NCBI GenBank assembly: GCA_041591635.1
Contig: JBFHRO010000127.1
Span: 1 to 9,426 of the forward strand
Source of the DNA: JACKOD01 sp041591635
Lineage (GTDB): Bacteria; Pseudomonadota; Gammaproteobacteria; Pseudomonadales; Oleiphilaceae
Reading direction: 5' to 3'
Length of the DNA: 9,426 nucleotides
Part shown: one piece after another, positions 6,769-9,426 of the stretch
Layout: each line of letters begins with the position of its first letter
Numbering within the stretch: the stretch's first letter is position 1
The notes under the pieces: model-generated
What the model saw: the letters and a program-made list of their open reading frames with translations, nothing else
The model's database searches: none
What the model was told of the DNA's origin: nothing
Made by a program: the position numbers and the translations under genes

Positions 6769-6806
6769 CGCGGGCATATCTGTGTATGACCCGCGCTTCT
6801 TTTTTT
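6769..6806 (+). terminator. Intrinsic terminator/attenuator between hsbA and hsbR
   Basis: CGCGGG (6769-6774) pairs with CCCGCG (6790-6795). CATA (6775-6778) extends the stem with TATG (6785-6788) across one bulged A, leaving a six-base loop TCTGTG. CTTC and a run of seven T (6800-6806) follow directly. This is the form of a Rho-independent terminator. It ends 21 bases before the hsbR start, so hsbR and hptB would depend on read-through. Confidence 0.75.
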
Positions 6807-6827
6807 CATGGTGCTCAAGAGGCTGTC

Positions 6828-8528
6828 ATGTCCTGCGAATCCCTGCGAATTCTTATTGCCGACGACAACGATAGTGACCGGATGATCCTGCAAGCGATTG
6901 TGAAGCGCCAGGGGCATCAGGTGGTCGCTGCGCGCGATGGGGTCGAGGCGATAGAAAAGTTCAAGGAATGCACACCGCAGATAGTCCTCATGGATGCGCT
7001 GATGCCGCGCATGGACGGATTTGAGGCGGCAGAAGTCATCAAGAAGCTGGCCGGAGAGGAGCTGGTTCCCATCATCTTCCTCACCTCGCTCACGGATGCC
7101 GAATCATTGGCCCGCTGCGTGGATGCCGGGGGGGACGACTTTCTTTCCAAACCCTACAATCAAATCATTCTCCAGGCCAAGATCAGCGCCTTCAATCGCA
7201 TGAGGATCATGCACAGCACACTGCAGGAACAACGCGACCAGATTGCCGAAAACAACGAGCATCTTCTGCAAGAGCAGCAGGTTGCCAAAACCGTGTTTGA
7301 CAATGTGGCCCACATGGGGTGTCTGCACGCCCGCAATATCAAGCACCTGCTTTCACCCCTGTCGGTCTTTAACGGGGATGTGTTGCTCGCCTGCCAGAAA
7401 CCGTCCGGTGGCATGCACGTGCTTCTGGGTGACTTTACCGGCCACGGGTTGCCTGCCGCCATCGGTGCCATGCCATTGGCAGAAATCTTTTACGGGATGA
7501 CCAATAAAGGTTTCAACATGACCGATGTGCTGCGGGAGATTAACCAGAAACTCAAGAACATCCTGCCGGTGGGGTTCTTTTGTTGCTCCTGCATGATTGA
7601 TCTGGACTTCGAAAATCAGGACATAGATATCTGGATTGGGGGCTTGCCCGATGCAATCCTGTATCGCACCAATGGTGATGTGGTCAAGATCAAGTCCAAT
7701 CATTTGCCTCTGGGAGTGCTCTCGACCGAGCGCTTCAATGTCGACACCTACAAGTTCGAGATGAGGCCGGGTGATCGCTTTTATATGTGGTCAGACGGTA
7801 TCATTGAATCGCGTAATGAAGCTGACGACATGTTTGGCGAGTCGCGCCTGCTGGAACTGTTTCAGCAGAACCAGTCGTCGGAGCAGCTCTTTGGCGAGAT
7901 TCAGTCGGCCGTGCAGCAGTTCATCGGCGACAAGGAGCACGACGACGACTTGACCATGGTCGAGATTGCCATGATGCCCGAGCATGAATTGGGGCTGGAA
8001 GGCTCCAAGGTAGGCAAAAGCGCCCTGAAGGGGCCCACCAACTGGCATTTCACCTACGAAATGCGCAACGAGAGCCTGCGCGAGTTCAATGCGCTGCCCT
8101 TGCTGATGCATGTGATCATGGAAGTTCCCGGTTTGCGTTCCTTTAGCGGCCAGGTTTACACCATGCTGGCCGAGCTGATGTCGAACGCGCTGGAGCACGG
8201 GGTGCTGGGGCTGGATTCAAAAATGAAGCAAACGCCGGCCGGATTTGCGGCATACTACATGGCCCGCGCCGAAAAACTGAAAGAATTCAATGACGGCTGG
8301 ATAAAAATCATGGTCGATCATCAGCCGCTCGAAAAAGGCGGTGTGCTGGCGGTGCGGGTTGAAGACAGCGGCGAAGGCTTTGATTACTCAGACTTTAATA
8401 ACAGAAAACTGGTTCGAACGGGTTACAGCGGGCGGGGTATTCCTTTGATTGGCAGTCTGTGCAGGCGGCTTGAATACCTTGGAAAAGGCAATATTGTTGA
8501 AGTAGAGTTCGTCTGGCGACCCGAATAA
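6828..8528 (+). CDS. hsbR: Receiver / PP2C phosphatase / HATPase kinase, HsbR-like
   Basis: A 566-residue, three-domain switch protein. The receiver (~6-125) has Asp12-Asp13, phosphoacceptor Asp56 (LMDALMP), Thr86 and Lys108. A coiled-coil linker (~127-157) leads into a SpoIIE/RsbU-type PP2C phosphatase (~165-385) with metal-site aspartates in NGD (184), GDFTGHG (202), WSDG (323) and HDDDLT (around 373). The C-terminal GHKL kinase-like domain (~405-565) has the N-box AELMSNALEHG (Asn453), G1 VEDSGEGFD and G2 GYSGRGIPL. In Pseudomonas, HsbR takes phosphate from HptB and switches between dephosphorylating and phosphorylating HsbA. Every active-site motif is present, so both activities are plausible. 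AGAGG (6818-6822) sets the ATG at 6828; in-frame starts at 6765 and 6786 lie inside the terminator structure or before it and are rejected. Confidence 0.88.
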   Translation: MSCESLRILIADDNDSDRMILQAIVKRQGHQVVAARDGVEAIEKFKECTPQIVLMDALMPRMDGFEAAEVIKKLAGEELVPIIFLTSLTDAESLARCVDAGGDDFLSKPYNQIILQAKISAFNRMRIMHSTLQEQRDQIAENNEHLLQEQQVAKTVFDNVAHMGCLHARNIKHLLSPLSVFNGDVLLACQKPSGGMHVLLGDFTGHGLPAAIGAMPLAEIFYGMTNKGFNMTDVLREINQKLKNILPVGFFCCSCMIDLDFENQDIDIWIGGLPDAILYRTNGDVVKIKSNHLPLGVLSTERFNVDTYKFEMRPGDRFYMWSDGIIESRNEADDMFGESRLLELFQQNQSSEQLFGEIQSAVQQFIGDKEHDDDLTMVEIAMMPEHELGLEGSKVGKSALKGPTNWHFTYEMRNESLREFNALPLLMHVIMEVPGLRSFSGQVYTMLAELMSNALEHGVLGLDSKMKQTPAGFAAYYMARAEKLKEFNDGWIKIMVDHQPLEKGGVLAVRVEDSGEGFDYSDFNNRKLVRTGYSGRGIPLIGSLCRRLEYLGKGNIVEVEFVWRPE

Positions 8529-8546
8529 CGACCGTTCGACCTTTAA

Positions 8547-8903
8547 ATGGATGACCCTAACGTGACACATATAGATTTAAACGCACTTGAAGAACTCAAG
8601 GATGTAATGGAAGACGAGTTCTCCATTTTGCTTGAGACCTACCTCAATGATTCGCTGGAGCGCATTGAGCAGCTCAAAAAGGCGCTGGCCGCGGCTGACT
8701 CCGATGCTTTTAGTCGCGCCGCCCACAGCTTCAAAGGCAGCAGCAACAATCTGGGCATTCAGCAATTGGCCCGCTATTGCCAGGATGCGGAATCCCAGAG
8801 CAAGGCGGGAGACCTCAGTCGCGGTCAGGAATTGCTCGATAAAATTGAAAATGAATTCGAAATCGTCAGTCAGTTGCTGCAAGAGCAGTTAGGCTTGCAG
8901 TGA
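8547..8903 (+). CDS. hptB: Histidine phosphotransfer protein, HptB-like
   Basis: A 118-residue single HPt domain. The phosphorylatable His60 lies in AAHSFKGSSNNLG, preceded by a helix EDEFSILLETYLNDSLERIEQ-type segment (~22-42) and followed by a long C-terminal helix. Such proteins carry phosphate from hybrid sensor kinases to a receiver, here most likely that of the HsbR-like protein encoded 18 bases upstream. In Pseudomonas, HptB collects signals from several hybrid kinases. The start is uncertain: the ATG at 8547 has no clear Shine-Dalgarno, while a GTG at 8562 would give a 113-residue protein beginning THIDLNALEEL with GGAT (8549-8552) upstream. Either start keeps the whole domain. Confidence 0.88.
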   Translation: MDDPNVTHIDLNALEELKDVMEDEFSILLETYLNDSLERIEQLKKALAAADSDAFSRAAHSFKGSSNNLGIQQLARYCQDAESQSKAGDLSRGQELLDKIENEFEIVSQLLQEQLGLQ

Positions 8904-8985
8904 TCCTTCTTTGCCCTCGATGCGGGCATGGCAAGCTGTGTCCGCAGATGAAATAAATCTTCCGTTACCATTCCCTGTTCAGACG

Positions 8986-9001
8986 CTGGCCTGCTAATTG
9001 C
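8986..9001 (+). promoter_or_regulatory. Sigma-54-type -24/-12 promoter, upstream copy
   Basis: CTGGCCTGCTAATTGC compares with the sigma-54 consensus YTGGCACGNNNNTTGCW. The -24 TGGC and the G of CG are kept, A and C of CAC are replaced, the -12 TTGC is perfect, and GG (8988-8989) and GC (9000-9001) are 10 bases apart. The base after TTGC is G rather than A/T. Transcription would begin near 9012. It is the first of two identical copies. Confidence 0.55.
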
Positions 9002-9003
9002 GA

Positions 9004-9019
9004 CTGGCCTGCTAATTGC
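9004..9019 (+). promoter_or_regulatory. Sigma-54-type -24/-12 promoter, downstream copy
   Basis: An exact second copy of CTGGCCTGCTAATTGC, displaced by 18 bases. GG (9006-9007) and GC (9018-9019) again have 10 bases between them, and A follows TTGC, so this copy fits the consensus slightly better than the first. The expected start is near 9030, giving a leader of roughly 90 bases before the ATG at 9122. Sigma-54 with a FleQ-type activator controls many flagellar genes in polar-flagellated gammaproteobacteria. Confidence 0.6.
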
Positions 9020-9056
9020 AAAGGTTAGCTGACAACCGCTTAACCCCAGCATCTTT

Positions 9057-9094
9057 GCCGCTGCATTTTTCCACCCAGGTGGATTGCCAGCGGC
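9057..9094 (+). promoter_or_regulatory. Leader stem-loop upstream of probable fliK
   Basis: GCCGCTG (9057-9063) pairs with CAGCGGC (9088-9094). CA (9064-9065) continues the stem with TG (9085-9086) across one bulged C. Inside, TCCACC (9070-9075) and GGTGGA (9078-9083) form a second stem. No T run follows, so it is not a terminator. It ends 27 bases before the start codon and would lie in the mRNA leader from either promoter copy. Confidence 0.5.
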
Positions 9095-9121
9095 CATGTG
9101 CTTACTCTGAACAGGTAGCTT

Positions 9122-9426
9122 ATGAATCCTTTATCTCTGAATCCTGTTGCCCTGGCCTTGAATCCAGGCTCACCCCGTGTTCTGGATGAGCCGGACTTCA
9201 GAATGGCCAAAGCCCCCCCAAAACGCCAACTGGAGGCCAGTTCCGACCGTGCAGAACGTTTCGAGAGCATTATGAAGGCGCAGGCCGAAAAGGCTTCGGC
9301 CGCGAAGCGAAACGAGCGAAACGACCCGCCCAGGCCGACCGAAAAGCCCGCAAACAGCAGCGCCGAAAGCAAACCCGCTGCCAAAGGAGAAAGCCCGCGC
9401 CGCGAGTCGTCGCAGGTCGATAACCG
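9122..9426 (+). CDS. fliK: Probable FliK N-terminus, truncated by the window end
   Basis: An open frame of 101 codons begins at the ATG at 9122 and leaves the window without a stop. The visible part is low in hydrophobics and rich in Lys, Glu, Ala, Pro, Ser and Arg (for example RFESIMKAQAEKASAAKRNE), with no signal peptide. This fits the disordered, poorly conserved N-terminus of FliK, the secreted ruler that sets flagellar hook length and switches export specificity; the conserved C-terminal domain would lie beyond the window. The call rests mainly on context: in pseudomonads the STAS/HsbR/HptB trio precedes fliK, and a sigma-54-type promoter stands in front. A different disordered flagellar or regulatory protein is possible. 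The weak AGG ribosome site supports this start. Confidence 0.6.
   Translation, partial: MNPLSLNPVALALNPGSPRVLDEPDFRMAKAPPKRQLEASSDRAERFESIMKAQAEKASAAKRNERNDPPRPTEKPANSSAESKPAAKGESPRRESSQVDN

Larger units (their letters stand above)
8986..9019 (+). repeat. 16-bp direct repeat with 18-bp period
   Basis: Two exact 16-base copies (8986-9001 and 9004-9019) are separated by GA. Each coincides with a sigma-54-like element, so the repeat looks like a tandem duplication of a whole core promoter. Confidence 0.95.
8904..9121. other. Control region and leader between hptB and probable fliK
   Basis: No gene is supported here. TTGCC (8911-8915) can pair with GGCAA (8930-8934), or TGCCC (8912-8916) with GGGCA (8924-8928), but no T run follows, so I do not call a terminator. 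The stretch holds two sigma-54-like promoter elements and a leader stem-loop, listed separately. AGG at 9113-9115, 6 bases before the ATG at 9122, is a weak ribosome site. Confidence 0.65.

Noticed and set aside
8911..8935. Hairpin after hptB as a terminator
   Set aside because: Stems are only 5 bp, two pairings compete, and no T run follows on the + strand.

Overview
The window comes from a motile bacterium, most likely a polar-flagellated gammaproteobacterium (pseudomonad, cellvibrionad or oceanospirillad type). This rests on the gene order and on a sigma-54-type promoter in front of a flagellar gene; species cannot be fixed from the sequence. All recognised genes lie on the + strand, and nothing in the window looks horizontally acquired.

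Positions 1-6105 hold a compact chemotaxis operon: a STAS-domain protein (157-495), CheY (470-832), CheA (869-2935), CheW (2941-3489), CheR (3503-4366), CheD (4378-4980) and CheB (5023-6105). Together they cover the kinase, coupling protein, output regulator and adaptation enzymes (methyltransferase, methylesterase and deamidase) of one complete signalling system. No methyl-accepting receptor and no CheZ lie in the window. About 330 bases without a gene follow (6106-6434), with a possible weak terminator and no convincing promoter.

Positions 6435-8903 encode an anti-sigma-antagonist phosphorelay with the layout of Pseudomonas HsbA-HsbR-HptB: a small STAS protein, a receiver/PP2C-phosphatase/HATPase-kinase protein, and a single-domain histidine phosphotransferase. 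A well-formed intrinsic terminator sits between the first two genes, so the STAS partner is probably made in excess.

After a 218-base gap, a lysine-, glutamate- and proline-rich frame opens at 9122 and runs off the end. By context it is probably the N-terminus of the flagellar hook-length protein FliK. The gap carries an exact 16-bp direct repeat, and each copy reads as a sigma-54 -24/-12 element with GG-N10-GC. A long imperfect stem-loop follows in the presumed leader.

I found no wholly new system. The observations most worth a second look are the duplicated sigma-54 promoter, the hsbA/hsbR attenuator-like terminator, and a 17-bp duplication at the cheW/cheR junction that creates a six-codon minicistron linked to both genes by ATGA overlaps.
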